Assembly: GCF_030936135.1 (NCBI RefSeq)
Contig: NC_082597.1
Coordinates: 41,149,095-41,213,094, forward strand
From: Gavia stellata
Lineage: Eukaryota; Chordata; Aves; Gaviiformes; Gaviidae
Reading direction: 5' to 3'
DNA length: 64,000 nucleotides
Below the pieces are notes generated by a model. That model ran no database searches and had not been told where the DNA came from. It saw only the letters and a list, made by a program, of their open reading frames with translations. Each line of letters begins with the position of its first letter. Position 1 is the first letter of the stretch. Positions 23,290 through 49,166 of this stretch are shown here, in pieces. Made by a program: the position numbers and the translations under genes.

Positions 23290-26200
23290 CAGCAGTGACT
23301 TTCTGTGGTATCTTTTGTTTGGGATTTCGTTTTTTCCATTGGATGGCTTTTCATACCAGCTGAAAAAGACACCACATTAGACCTGGGCCACCAGGTTACC
23401 TGGGTATTTATACTATTAAACATATTAACAAGGGAGCCAGACTTTCCAAAATGAATGCCTTGTAAAAGTTATATTTAAAAAAAAGAGTTTGCATGTTACT
23501 TCTCAGTTGGTAGCTGTGAGAAGTGTTGAGATTGCAGTCCTGGAGAATTAAACCAATATATAAAGAGGTGTTACATGACTCTCAGTGCCAGGACAATTTT
23601 TTCAGCTTTTCTTGCAGCACTTTACTGTTATCCTTCAGCCTAATCTGAACTATGAATATGTAGGAAAATTAAAGAATTTGCAGTGTTTTGTCCAGCTCCA
23701 AACATCTTTTCTTTACACTATCTTCAGGAAAGCTCAGAACTTTTCATTACTAGTTATCTTTTGGATCTGAACATTTTCTAGTGAAACCATAAGATCAGTT
23801 TTCAGAAAAAAAAATAATTCAGAAGCTCTTCTGTGTGGCAGTACTGACTCTGGAAGAGTTCTCAAGTTCCTCATTTGCAAGAGAGAAATCTAAAGCCTTT
23901 GACAGAAGTTTGAATTTTTAGGCCAAAAAAAGGGGTTTTTTAATACAAGTTCTTTGCTCACAAAGACTCGAACAGCTCCAGCTTCCGTAAGGCTTACAAT
24001 TAAATCAGTGGCTGACATATGAGAAATTAAACTTCTAAGATGAATTCCAGACAGTTGAACAGACTTAAAAGTGGGAGGCTCAAATAATTAACATAAAAAT
24101 AGGCTAGGTGAAGTCTTGAGACAGAAGAATGCAAAATATATCAAAAAATCAGGATCCATTCTTCTAAAGTAATCATGGATGTTAAAAATACTCATTTTAT
24201 TTATGTCTTCAGGTATCTCCTGAGAAGAATTTGTTTGAATTCAAGTTATTCTCCTTTCTGCATTCACATTACCCAATGTCTATGTCATCAAGTAAAAATA
24301 TCAAATGTAGCAAGACTTGGCAGCCGTGAGATAACCTCTGGTTGTTATAGTGATGTCCTAGACTTCCCAAAACTGAAGTATCTCAGATTTATGCGGAAAA
24401 GCAGAGCACCAAGTTTTGTTTATTTTTGTTATGACCATGCTAGGGAATAAATACAGACTTCTTTCACAGATTAAGAATGCATTTTTTTTTTTTTCCCCAC
24501 AACTAGTCAAAATGACAATCTTTTCTGAGATTAAAACAGTGGTACTTTAGAGTGTTGTGTACAGTGATAGGGCGCTCTGCAACTTCAATACCAATTTATG
24601 ACACTGGGTGGATTTCTGAAGTCAGGAGAACAAGAAAAGAAATCTTTAATTGACACTGTCTTGGCATGAGAAGAGTGGATTGGGCTCCACCCTGTTTGTT
24701 AGCATCTTGATTTCTCCATTTTTCATCTGCTTCATGACAGGATGATTTGCCGTGGCATCACTGTACTGTTTGTGACTGAAAGAATGGGAATAAATGATCA
24801 TGGCAAAGCAGCAGAATAGGCAGCTAACTGTTCCTTCTGATGAGAAACTTCAGTTGCTGAAAATGTTGTGAATCTTCAATTCTTCGTCATAGGACTTAAA
24901 CTCATCTTGCTTTTGAAATACTTTTTCTGCACCAGTTCTACTGAATTTGGACTGAACAGAAGTCTTGAAAGGTAAGGGATATTTCTGCTTAACTTTTGAG
25001 CGCACATTGTTATAGCCATATCTTTTAGGTAAAACTTTCCTTCCTTACTCTGTAGTTTTAGTTTTCCAGAGCATCTTCACATTTCTCACATAAATTTCTT
25101 ACAGTTTCTAAAGTGAAAAAGTCTTCAGGTCCCTAGCAGTGTTTGAAGTTAGATGTGCAGGTGTTTGTCCTGGGTGAACCAGGACTAAAATTCTGTATTG
25201 CCAAAATCAAAAGTATTGTATTTGCATGAGTAAAGTATTTAATGATACAAAAATTGTTCTTTATTAAAAAGCAAATCTCCTGAAATCCAGTTGGTTGGCC
25301 ACAGAGAACTTGCTGCTTTCATCTATCTGCAAAATGTAGCTAAATCTGTATGCGTTTAACAAGTGTGTTATATATATGTCTCCAAGGAAATAATATTTAT
25401 CTGGTTTAACAGAAAACTGAACATCTGTCCAGGTACTACACAACATATAATTTTTCAGGTACAACCTTACAAGTACATATTTAGAATCTACTAGAAATCT
25501 AAGAATTATGGGTTTTAATGTATATTATAAACTTTATATCTTTATAATAATGCTGCAGTGCAGGTAAGAAAAATAACCCTCTTTAAAAACACATCAGACA
25601 CCATTGCTGTCTGCAGTAGTTTTTAATAGGCTACTACTAATGTGTAGGGTCTTCTGTGTCCTGAGACCAAATCAAGACAAGGCTTCTACAATGTATGAAA
25701 TGTGTGGAAGGTCCCTTAGTACTGCAGATTTGAATCCGGGTACAGCCCTCAGCTGGATAATTCCTACATGAACTTTCCTTACAGTTTCTTTGGTAGTTAT
25801 TGAGGTAAGCTTTGAAGGATGATTTTATAATTCATTTTATTACAGGATCCAGAGACTCTGCTTAGGGCTTACAGGATCTTTTACAAATGTTTAATAAAAT
25901 GTTTAATGTAACATTTCATTGTGTATGAAAGAACTGGCAGATCATCTGGTTTTATGTTGGTCTTAAGTTTCCCATGTGGTCTGGAACAAGACGTTTACCA
26001 ATATTATTTCCCTCCCTCAAACTGTGCCAAAAGGTAATGTTTGTAAAATTTTTTAACCTCTTACAATTGAATGGCTATAGAAATACAAAGTATGTGTTAC
26101 TAATTCAGAGAGACAGAATACTCTCAGTACTTAAGCTGTGTCTTCATAATTGATGCTCCTGCCTCTCAGATGCATCTAACATCCAGCTATCATGTTACAC

Positions 26201-28993
26201 TAATAGTTCCTTCATACTATAATTCATTCATTTAAAATTCAGATTGCTTTTGATACTTCACTTTCATCTATCCCATACTTTTAGTAATCTAAAAAAAGTG
26301 AAATAAAGTTGCTTTGAAGTTGATTTAAGAGGCATTTTACATGCTTTACTAGATTTTATATTATGGAATATAAATTTAAGCTAAGAATATATAACTGCAG
26401 AAGAGAGTTGTGAAAGCTATTTTTCTATAATTCCCTATTCAGACCTGAATTTATTACATATGCTGTAAACTCTATTGTACCTCTAATCTTAATCAACTGA
26501 AACAAATACAAATGAAGACTACATTCAACAATGGATGAAGTGAATTGATGACTACTTTATTTCTTCTCTCAGAACCACCAGGAGCACATCAGTATTCATC
26601 ATATGATTCAACTGAAATGAACACACTTATCACTGGAAATACGAATTGTATCACTTTCATCCATGCATCTAATATCAGTCCAAACTGTAATGGCTCAGGC
26701 AACTAAAGCAAAATATACTAGCAGGGGCAGTGCCTTTGTCATCTGTTCTTCGCTGTCATCTGTCTTTATCAGCTCAGCAAAAGCTGGCTTTGTAGCCCAT
26801 AGCTTTGCTGTCTAGTAAGTACCTAAGCATAATTCCTCCACTCATTTAAAGGAGATATATCCACAACTTAGAGGTAACCCAAACCCAGGCATCTTGTGAT
26901 TTACTCTGAAAACATTTGTCACTAATAAAAAATACCACCTCCACTTATTTCTCAGAAGCAATTAAAAGAAAAATTGTCAAGTGGAAATTTAATAAGGAAC
27001 AAGCAGCAAAAAAGTAGAGGCAAGAAAATAAATGCATTTAAGTGGTGTTTGAAAACCAATCTCTTCTTTAATAAAAAGCAATTCTCACTGTAAGTCTGCT
27101 TTTGAAATAATAAAGACATGTTTGACAAAGAAGAATTAAAAAAATGCTTAAATTATTATTTAAGTTTCAAGCTATATTATTCATAACACATTCTATCAAG
27201 CACAAAAACTATAAAGGCAACTGATAAAAAGCAGCAATATTCCCTTAAGTAAATGTATGTATATATAAAAATTCTTGTGGAGTGTAACAAGGAAAGTAGA
27301 GCATAAAAGTTCAAGTCCAAGTATGGTGTTTTATCCTGTAATAACTAAGTAAAAGAAAGTAAAAATCAAGATCATCAAAGGGGTTTTTCTTCTTTCGTTG
27401 CCGTATTAGCTGTAACACAAACAATACTTGTCTCCAAACAGAATTTTAATAATGTCATCTGTTCAGCTTTTAAAAACCAATGACCGCTCCCTTTATCTTT
27501 CTTCTTGCCTCTACTATAAACAACATTTGTTATCCTGTGAAAAAGACTACTGAGGGAGGTGAAATGGATTATTCCATGATCAGATCAGCATTTCCTATTC
27601 ACGTTATACCACTAAGAAAAAACAATAGCATAACGAAAACAGAGCCCTCACAAACATGAATAATATTTTAAACAGTGAAGAGAAATGGGGAGTACTACCT
27701 GAGAGATACAAAAAAAAAAGAGCCAGAAAAGCAAAGCAGAAATTCTACTTCTAAAATCTTCATGAAAATTTGGAAATTTTATGCTATATTATGGTGAATC
27801 TACTAAATTCTAATGTATTCCTAGGAAAAGAATTACTGTAAAAGAGTGATTAGCATGCTATGTACAGTAACATGCTTTATCTTCAGTTTGTCATGCTGCC
27901 TTTAATCATCTCGCATTCCTGTCTCCTGTTAAATCATAGTTATTTTCACTTCGAGACTATGCACTGGTCGTGCTTTGCATCATATAGATCTAGGTAAAAG
28001 GTAAGAAGAAACTCTTCTAAATATTGGCCATCTTATAATTCTGACTTTTTTTATTTACACTGCTCAGATTTTCCTTATTTCAAGTATGTATTGGTATGGG
28101 GAAGTGTGGGGAAAAGCTTTCAGGTCTATTTGTCTCAAGAAACTGTTACTTGCCATTTTTTTAATTATCAAGCTTAGCAATATTATTAAGTGTGAATGAG
28201 GTTATGTGGTTTTTATAAGTAAAAATTGTTTATGAAGTGTATGTTTTGCATGTATTAAATATGCATAATAAGGTGGCATTTTAAGTACGTAAATTCTAAA
28301 TTCACAATATTGTAAACATCTAGATGGACATTTAAATTTAAAAAAAAACTTTTGCCCATTAAAAAATGCTCTAATTTTTTTTTTAATTGCAGGACCTGGT
28401 AAAAACAAAGGGCAACATCTAGAAAAGAGGAGTTTAAACACAGTATTCGGGCCAATGACAGTAAGTGCTGTAGACATTACTTTCAAAAATGTGGCTACTT
28501 CTTTCGGTTTCTAAATGTAGAAAGAAGTCTAACTTCAGTTCCTTTATTTTCATTTTCTAAACTATTTCTAACATTTAATGTGTACCAAGCAACTGCAGGA
28601 AAATTTGTTGGTTTCATATAATCGAAAACAGTGGAAGAGGAATGTATGAAGCCACACTAACAAAAGTCTCAAGAGCTGAAAGAGGAGTCAAAGCCAACGT
28701 TATTCATGTGTTGTTACAGATTTCATGACTAGAACCACCTCTCTCACACCAGGCAGTGACAGCAGTACTCTCTTTTGTTTCTCTTCCTCACGTAAACTCC
28801 AGCAGCAGCAGCATCTGTGGCTTTAAGCCAAGATGCAAGCAAGGCCTGTGGATAAGCCAGTGCAATAGTCTGGCATGTCTCTCTAAATCAGTGCAAGTGC
28901 TACTTAACCCAGGTATGGGATCTATGAAGGAAGCTGAAGGGTCCTTTAAAGCTCCGCAAACCTGCCCCCTCTTCACACCAGCTTGTGTCTTAC
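23290..28993. other. Long intergenic stretch, nothing recognised
   Basis: The sequence is AT-rich, with short or low-complexity frames on both strands. I saw no THAP domain exon, no tRNA-like fold and no transposon I can name. Confidence 0.45.
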
Positions 28994-29097
28994 CATTAAT
29001 CATGGTCCCACGGTTGTACAGTCCCACAGATATCAGCCAGGGCTGTATGATTCCTGCAGGAACCTCTGTTTCTCCACCAGAAATTTCCCGTATCAGT
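28994..29097 (-). other. Speculative exon-like segment
   Basis: On the minus strand a 104-bp open segment is bounded by a good acceptor (ctgtaacag) and a consensus donor (AATG|gtaaga). It would encode REISGGETEVPAGIIQPWLI followed by SVGLYNRGTMING. The GG....P..PW..SV.LY arrangement loosely recalls the start of a chymotrypsin-fold domain, but no catalytic residue is present and no neighbouring exon was found. Chance is likely. Confidence 0.15.
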
Positions 29098-30739
29098 CTG
29101 TTACAGTTTAGAAAACAAAAAGCAAGCAATAAATTTAACAAAGCAATTTATTGCAGTTAAGGGTGTGTTTGAATGAACAAATATATGGGAGTTGGTTACA
29201 CCTAAACAAGCAGCTACTTGTTCAGCCACCAGTCTAAGTAGAGTTGATCTTTTTCTGGTTGAAAAATTTGGTTACTTAGATTTTGGCAGGAGCATCTAAG
29301 CGATGTCGTACTGTGTTATCCTTCAAAAGGTGTCCTACTCTTACAAAGCAGCCCAGCTACTGAGTCCCTGATTTTTAGATTTCAAATCCAGATCTCAGAT
29401 GGAGGTTTAATGAAAATTTGGGAGGTAAGAAGGAAGACCAGATATACCAAAGTCCGTCAAGCTACTTTAGTATTAATGTTTTGGGGATCTCTAGTTCAGA
29501 GAAAATTTGGGTGTTCCCAGTCTTTATTATCAATAAATATAGCAGAAAATAAGATAAAGCCTGTATACCCTTGTCTAAGGCACCTAGTCCAAATTTCGGC
29601 TGTAAATGCCTGGAGCCAATACATTGTAAACACCCAAGTGTTAACTTTAACCTCTGGAATAGGCCTACTGTCTTCAGCTAAAACCAAGTATCTGTAAATC
29701 TTTGCAGAATATGGTCCCTAGTTTAGACAACATCTGAAGAAGCAGCTCTGAGTGATAACTGAGTATTTCTTCCACAATAATACAAAAATATATCTAAGTT
29801 TCTGTTCCAAAAGAATCCACAACCTGGACTGTGTTCACATCCTGTTACTTACTCCAGATGCTGAATGAAAAATAACGGAATGTGCCTCAAAGATGAATGG
29901 GTGTCAAGAAGCCAGAAATAGTCTTAAATTCAGTAGAGAAATTATCAACTTTTACACCAAGATTATTCACTTGAATTTTCGAGCTTAAAAACTACTTCTA
30001 TTATATGTAGAAGATCTTTTAATTCACATTTTCCTATTACTCAGCCTCTCACTGAATCCTTAAATAAATATTCTATTCTGCTGCTGCTTCAAGTCCATGA
30101 AAACAAGCACCTGAGGTTATTGATGTTCATGAAGTGACTCATCTGTACCACTGTTTGTAAACTTGAAGGTTTTTGGTGTACCTTCTACTGAACAAATGTT
30201 GAATATATAAATGCTACCTCAAAATTATCTTCTGTCATGCCTAAAGTCTTATTTCATAGGCAGCTGCCTCAAAATGAAGGGAGCGTTTTTGAAAAGTTGT
30301 GTCGCTTCACGTCTTTCTGTGCTTTGTTGACAAAGCTTCTGATGTGTGGAAGTGGGAGCTGTGCAGTCCTTCTAGTAACTCATGTGAGCTTCATTTGTAG
30401 TCGAGTGTTTTGGGAGCAATATTGGTATGCCCGGCATGCCCATCGGAAAGCTACCAGGCAGGTTTGGCTTGTTTTCATCCCAAGTTAACTTTAGGAAATG
30501 TTTCAAGTCTCTTTCTTCTAGTGTTAATGAACTTCGCAATGTTCCAACACATTTCTATCCAAGTGCTCATCAGTATCACTAATTATCAACCGACCTCATA
30601 CTTTTAACAGTGGTGTCATTCCTGTTTTCATTTCACAAACAGGCAAATTGGCGTTATATTTAACCAGTGTTTCGTCCTTTGGCATGTACATTAATTGTTG
30701 CTATTTGAGCCCGCCACGTAAAGAACTAAACACTGTGGC
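29098..30739. other. Intergenic sequence upstream of the TMEM19 island
   Basis: Nothing was recognised. GC content begins to rise at about 30.7 kb. Confidence 0.5.
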
Positions 30740-31445
30740 ATAGAGGACCTGCACGGGCCCAGGAGCCCGGCGGTGGGGAGATGGCCAGCGCAGGGATGGT
30801 CGCTTGCCGCAGAGGAGGCACGCTTACAGCATGGGGTTTTGCAAAGGCCAGATCCTGGTCGCGCTGAGGACTATTACCAGGGGGCCCACCCGCGGCTGCG
30901 AAGGGCTCCGGGTGGGGGAGAGCAGCCCCAGTTCTGTACCGAGGCCTGTGGAGGGGTGATGCGCTTGCAGGCCCGGGCGTCAGCCTGGCTCTCCGGCGGG
31001 CGGCCTGCGGGCAGAGGCCGGATCAGAGGGGTGGGGTGGCCCTCGGCAGCGCCGCGGCTCGGGGCGGGAGACACGGCTCTGTCTGCTGGGGAGGCCGGCT
31101 GGCTCCTTTCGCTTGCAACAGCCGCGCCGGGCAGCGGAGCAGCCGCCTCTCCCCGCAGAGGGGCAAGCGACGGGCCGCTGCCGGGAGGGCGGTAGCGTCT
31201 GGCGGAGGGAGGCGGCCCCACGCCAGGGCTAGCAGGGGAGAAGTCTCCACTGAAGGGAAAACAGCGCCCACGCGCGATGGACGGGACGCCAGAGCGCCTC
31301 CGCGGCGGGGAGGGGAGGGCACTGCCTCGACGCGGCCGCAGCGCGGGCAGGGCCCCGCCGTACCGTCGCGCGACGCAGGGTGCCTTCTCCCTCCCCGCCG
31401 ACGGAGACGCAGGCGGGGGCAGGCGCTCGCGCGGCGGCCAGCGGA

Positions 31446-31453
31446 GCATGCGC
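31446..31453. promoter_or_regulatory. NRF1-like site GCATGCGC
   Basis: A near-complete match to the GCGCATGCGC palindrome recognised by NRF1, inside the TMEM19 CpG island. Confidence 0.5.
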
Positions 31454-31680
31454 GGAGCGGCGGCGGGCCGAGATGGTGGCGGCGGCGGCGGGTCGGGGCA
31501 GCAGGTCGATGGCGGAGGCGGGCGGTATAGGGAGGGGAGACAGTGCGGGGGCCTCCAGCCACCGAGCGCCGCGCAGCTTAGCCCAGTCCCGAGCGGGCGG
31601 GGGGTGGCCTCAGTCCGCCTTGGTGTCGCCTCGCAGCGCCCCGAGGCGCCGGGGGCGAGAGGCGGCCGCGGGGGCGATGC

Positions 31681-31735
31681 GGGCCGGGCCGGGCCGGGCC
31701 GGGCCGGGCCGGGCTGGGCTGGGCTGGGCTGGGCT
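31681..31735 (+). repeat. GGGCC/GGGCT pentanucleotide repeat
   Basis: Six GGGCC units are followed by five GGGCT units, about 75 bp before the predicted splice acceptor and 100 bp before the TMEM19 ATG. The clean switch of variant suggests expansion of two related units. The G-runs could form a quadruplex on the coding strand or in the transcript. Confidence 0.9.
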
Positions 31736-31737
31736 AA

Positions 31738-38850
<7,113 letters not shown>

Positions 38851-40127
38851 TAAACATTTAATAAACTAAATTAAGGTCCTTTTTATTGTACGTAATATTC
38901 TTTTAAGACTTTCCTACCTAGTTCTATTATAATAAAAGTATAAATGTAAGCATATATACCTTGAATTCATACTGATTTTTTTTCTCATGCCTGTTTAAAT
39001 AGTCATTAATTTTTGCTGCTGTTTGTAACTAATTTGATTAATATTGTCATCAGATTTATATAAACCTATAAGATTGTTTTAAACTTCAGTACAGCAGTTA
39101 AATCACATGGTTTTGTTTAACATATAGATGGATTCACATAGAGATAATGAAAAGGCAGAGGCAGTGGTAAAGAAATACCATAAAATTGAGCCCTGTCAGC
39201 AGCCTACCTGCCTGGTAGGAAACCAACCAGTAAAGATAACATGGTTCTCCTTTCTGTAATATGAGCAGTTTTAGGCATTTTTTGCTTCCCAAAAATGAGA
39301 AGAAAAATAAATCTTTTAACAAAGGTTTTTCTTGACTACGTGAGAAAAACCCCAACGTAGTGTACAATAGTGATCGTTGGCATCTGATGCAAGATTTCCG
39401 TGTGAGGTGATTCACCCTTGTCTTGTGACATTGTCCGAATTGATGGTCAATGGGAAGAGACAGGACCTCAAATCCTTTCCTTCCGTGTCATCCATTTTGA
39501 AAGTCTTGTTCTGTCTGTGAGTTAAGGGGAGCATTTTCTAAATTAGAAAAAAAAAAACCCATCTTTTCTATTCTGCTGTGTTTTTACCTCTTAGCATAAC
39601 AGCTCCGCTAGCCAGCTTATATTTGCATTTGCTTTAAGTGCGGCCAATTTTCTTTCAGTTGTGAAGAATTGTAATCTCATGGTGGGCAGTGAGAATTAGA
39701 CCTCCCCTGTGGAGGAGGAGATAAAGAAGCACATCCAGGAGCTCAAATACTTCAGAAAATCACAGAAAGAAAAAGATGACATAAAAATCAGAAACAAAAA
39801 AAGAAAATTAAGTACAGAAGGGAGAAGTAGCAGCTGTTAAGATATGGAGGAGGGTTATCCAGGTTATCTTAGAGACCTCGGAGGAGGGATTTGATTCCCA
39901 AATTGAATATAAACTTGCTGGTGGAGACACAGCCACAGCTGTATATATGCTTCTTGTACAAATCATCGTATTCTTCAGGCAGGGTACTTACATTTCAATT
40001 AGATATCCTTTGGCCTGTGTTTTTTTATTGCTCTTCTATTTTTGCATAGTATTACTGATTTGTGGCAAGAGGTCTTAAAAAATCATGCACTTGAGCAGTA
40101 GCAATAAAATTAGCAATTAAGGAATAA

Positions 40128-40493
<366 letters not shown>

Positions 40494-40787
40494 TAACATT
40501 TTAATTCTTTCAGATCCCTCATAGAGAATAAGTACTGCATATTCCTCTTCCTTCCAAATGTTCAGATGAGATGTAACATCTAGTATAGGGAACACTGTTT
40601 TCGTGCCTCCCCTCCACCCTTAGCCTTATGAACATTAGCAAGCGACTTTGCTTTTGCTTCTGTTCTGTGTAATAAATTGCTATCTAGTTTCTGATTTGAA
40701 AGTGTGTCTTTTTAAATTTAACTTTATGTGTATTTTGCTTTTGTCACATGCTGTTGCCTGTCTAAGTGTTTTGCCTGAAAATACTAA

Positions 40788-45429
<4,642 letters not shown>

Positions 45430-47030
45430 AATGGTTTAAGGTTTTTTGCATGTGATTCATTTATGTTCAGTCTTACTCAAAAGGCTCTGAAGAGTTCTCT
45501 TTGAACTCTCTTGAAGAGAGGGATCTGAAACTTTCAGAGGGCCAAAGGACTTACCATCTCAACTTATTAAGGCTGTAAGTTTCATATGGCAATTGGCATC
45601 TGTCAGGGCAAGAAAGGGGTTTTGTCAATATGCTCTTGCTGCTCTTTAAGTGAATGTAGATCATTGCCAAGTGAGATGAGGCACTTCATTTATCCTCATG
45701 GAGCTGAAGGGTTGGGTGTCTATATTTTCTCCAGTCCCCAGCATCTGGAAGGGCAAGAAGCTGGAAATAAGTCTCATCAGTGTGATGGAGCATTGTGGCT
45801 ATTGTCCAAGCCAGACAAAAAGTACTCTGAAACTTTATGTAGGCAGTGGTAACACAGGTGAAATGGGTGAATTCTGGTATTTCCCGTAATCTACAGTATG
45901 TAAGGTTTTATGGAAATATTGGGGTGGGGGGAGAGAAGCAAGCCTTGTTGCCTATTCCGTATCTTGCTACTATCTCCACTTTCCTGAGAATAGGGCTGGT
46001 AAAAGTGATGCCACTACATAATGTTTGAAGCAAAAGACTAAATTTAAAATAAAAACTCACTAGTTTTTCCAGTAAGAATAATAAATTTGTCTGTGCTTTT
46101 TTGACATCTTTATTTCCAAACTAATATTTATGAAGATTGTCAATACTGTGGTACTTATTGAATTACCTAAATGAAAGATTACAGTTATGAATTTACATTC
46201 ATCTCTTTAGAAATAGAACATTTTTTCCATAACCATGGAATTGTTCCATAATGTTTAGCATTCTGACCAAACTACTCCTTGGTTCTTTCTCAGCAGTGGA
46301 AGTGTTTCCCATTTTGTTTGGGGTTGCTATTCAGAGAAGATGGCCTCAACCAAAGAAGCTACAGAGGTTATCCTCGTAGTGAAAGGGGAAAGTCTCACTT
46401 ACAAACCATTTCAAAATGGGAATTTAACTTCTGGTGCTCAGGCTCCTATGTTAGGTGATTCCATCTTCCATCATTAATTTATAAAAGAGGTGAAAGTAAT
46501 TTAGCCAGCACAGATTGTATTTAAACTTAGAGATACCCCCATAATAACCTGTCACTGTCAACATTCAGAAGGTAGGGCCCATACTGTTAACTTATAAAAA
46601 GCTTTTTCTTTTTATGTTTAGAGATAGGTGAGTATTTTGTGTTAAACATCTGATTTTTTTCACAAATGCCTTGTGTATGTTGCCTGTCTTAATTCACTTG
46701 AGTTGTGTATTATGTCACCTTTTATGGGAATATTCAAAAATTTTAACACCTTCCATGTTGAGTTTACTCTTTTGAAATCTAGTCTCTATAAATCTGGAAT
46801 TTATCACTGGAACTAGTTCACTGTATTATCCAGTTATACAGATGAGATTTCAAACTAGTAAAAGCTTTTGAAAAGAACAAATTGTGTGGCTGCTGTGTGT
46901 CTGTTCCCGTGGAAAGGCACAAAATTATAAAAGGAATATATGCACTTAAACTGTAACAATAAATACTTGAGATTTTTATGCATTGTTTGGATTTATGCTG
47001 CTCCTAAATAAACACTGTATTAGTTGTCTT
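45430..47030 (+). other. TMEM19: TMEM19 3' UTR with alternative poly(A) signals
   Basis: AATAAA hexamers lie at 46,048-46,053, 46,080-46,085, 46,958-46,963 and 47,007-47,012. The two pairs predict a short (~0.65 kb) and a long (~1.6 kb) 3' UTR. Which of them is used cannot be told from sequence. Confidence 0.6.
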
Positions 47031-49033
47031 TCAAGATGTTACTAATACTGTTGTGATTTCTAGAATTAAGAGACACAATTTTTGTAAGATGTTTTTTCTT
47101 TCAATTCAATACCTTATTTTTGTATTCTTTTGTTTCCTGAAACGAAGTATACTTTCAAACACTGAAGTGGACATGGTCAGCGCTTTTCACTGTTTAATGT
47201 GGGTCTCATTTGAAAAAGAGCTTGCCATAGTGAGAAGACATCTGTGATTTTAAATTCATAGAAGCATGAAATGCTTTGATCTGTTATCATATGAATGAAT
47301 GTGATCTGAATGAACAACTCCTGCCAGTGGGACCTTCAAAGGCCATTATTCAGAATTTTTTATTTGTCATGTCTTAGTGATGACACTGAGTTGCTTTTAA
47401 AATTCCCACTCATAAATCTCCAGTATTTAGAAAGATCTGAGCACTCTTGAACTCTGAAAAGGACAGTGTTAACTTTGGGTGTATTATATTAAGTGGAGTA
47501 TAGCTTATGCAAATATTGTTACATTTAACTATTTAGTAGCTGTAAAACTTAGCTTTGGTGGGGGAGTAGGGGATGTAGGGAAGAAGTTACAGAATGTGAT
47601 AAACTGCCTGTAAACTGGTGTGTGTGACTAAGAGCAGTTCCTGAGCTCAGAAAGGAGCAGACAGGAATACCACCTGCCCGCGTGCTACTTGGAGAGGCAG
47701 AAAATGCAGGAAGTAAATGGGAAAGTGATAAAAAGAGGAGGAGCTAGGAGAAAATCAAGGAAATTGATAGATTTGAAGGTACAAAATAGGTCACTGGAGT
47801 AAGCAAATTTAATTCCATTCTTTAAACACTAGAATATTTGTTTTGCTTGAGAGCCATTGGTATTGTTAGTGTAAGAGATAACTGTCACTGATTTTCCTTT
47901 CATGTTGAAGTGGCACCAATATTTCCACAGCACCAAGGGGATAAACTCAATATTTTTTTAGTTGAAGAGGCTAAAATTGCGAAGCATTGGTCTTCATTCT
48001 TGGCTTGATTTTTAGATGTGTTAGAAGTTCCAGTAAGAGTATGATTATAACATAATTGCGTATGAGAAATCTTTAGCCAGGTCTTGGTTAAGCAAGAGTG
48101 ATCTTGAGTGTTGAAGTATGCTGGTATCAGAGTCACCAATATGCAGTTATTTTTTATATTTCTATTTTGTTGTTACAACTATATAGATTGTATTGGGTCT
48201 GTCCATGCTGCTGTTGAGTGGCACATCATTGCAGATGTAAACCACAGTTCCCTGGGACAATGAAATGAAGTGGTATAAAGAATGAAGGGTGTATACCATC
48301 TCTCTTGGGTATTAAGGACTAGCTGATGTTAAGAAGACTGACTTTTTTACAATATAGGGCTGAAACATCTCGAAATACTTTGGGCACTTTACAGAACCTG
48401 ATTTGGGCACTGGATAACTGGTGATGGATTGATTTTCACATTAAAATAGGTTAGGATTGGGCATCTCAAATTTGTAAGTATGATTTGTTTTCCTTGTGTT
48501 TGCCCCAACAGGGCTTTGGTCCCCACTCAGCCTTTTTTTGAATTTCATTATCCAGCATCTTAAATTGCAGAAAGTCACTCTTCTTTAAGCAGGAGTTAAC
48601 CTGTTTTACAGAAAGTTTATTCATTTAAGCTTTGTAGGTACATTACAGTCTCTGCTTCTAGCTATTGCCATAAGTGGATAATAACTTTAAATTTAAATAT
48701 GCTTCTGTTGGGGCATGCAGTTCTCACAGCTATGGGCCTGTTGTTATGCATAAATAAGAGCAGGTACATGAATTCATTCAGACTGTGTGGATCCTTGCAG
48801 TGCTCCCAAGCCTGCAGCCACCTTCAGTGGATGCTAATGCAAGATGAAATATGTGAATGTGGAAATAAAGCTGTCAGGCAAATGGCGGCTTGTACTTAGG
48901 TACTCCCAATTCTGTAGAACTTGAAACTAAGTAAAGAAATTCCACCAAGACAGCATTTATTCAGTAGCTTTTCTACAACTTTCAGAAGGAAATGAGTAAT
49001 TTTTAATATCTTGCCACTACAACCATGAACTTG
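47031..49033. other. Intergenic, nothing recognised
   Basis: AT-rich sequence between the TMEM19 3' end and the CR1/ERV cluster. RAB21, the next gene in other vertebrates, has no recognisable exon here. Confidence 0.5.
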
Positions 49034-49161
49034 AATCATAGAATAGCCCAGGTTGGAAGGGACCTCAAAGGATCATCTGGTCCAGCCTTCTGTGGGAAGG
49101 GGAGCCTAGATGAGATTATCAAGCACCCTGTGCAACTGCCTCTTGAAAACTTTTGGTGATG

Positions 49162-49166
49162 GGGAC
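49162..49166. repeat. Target-site duplication GGGAC, left copy
   Basis: The five bases directly before the 5' LTR are repeated exactly after the 3' LTR (51,819-51,823). This shows a single integration event. Confidence 0.88.

Noticed and set aside
28756-29160. 134-codon plus-strand frame
   Set aside because: No domain, no splice context and the opposite strand is also open; the segment is simply poor in stops.
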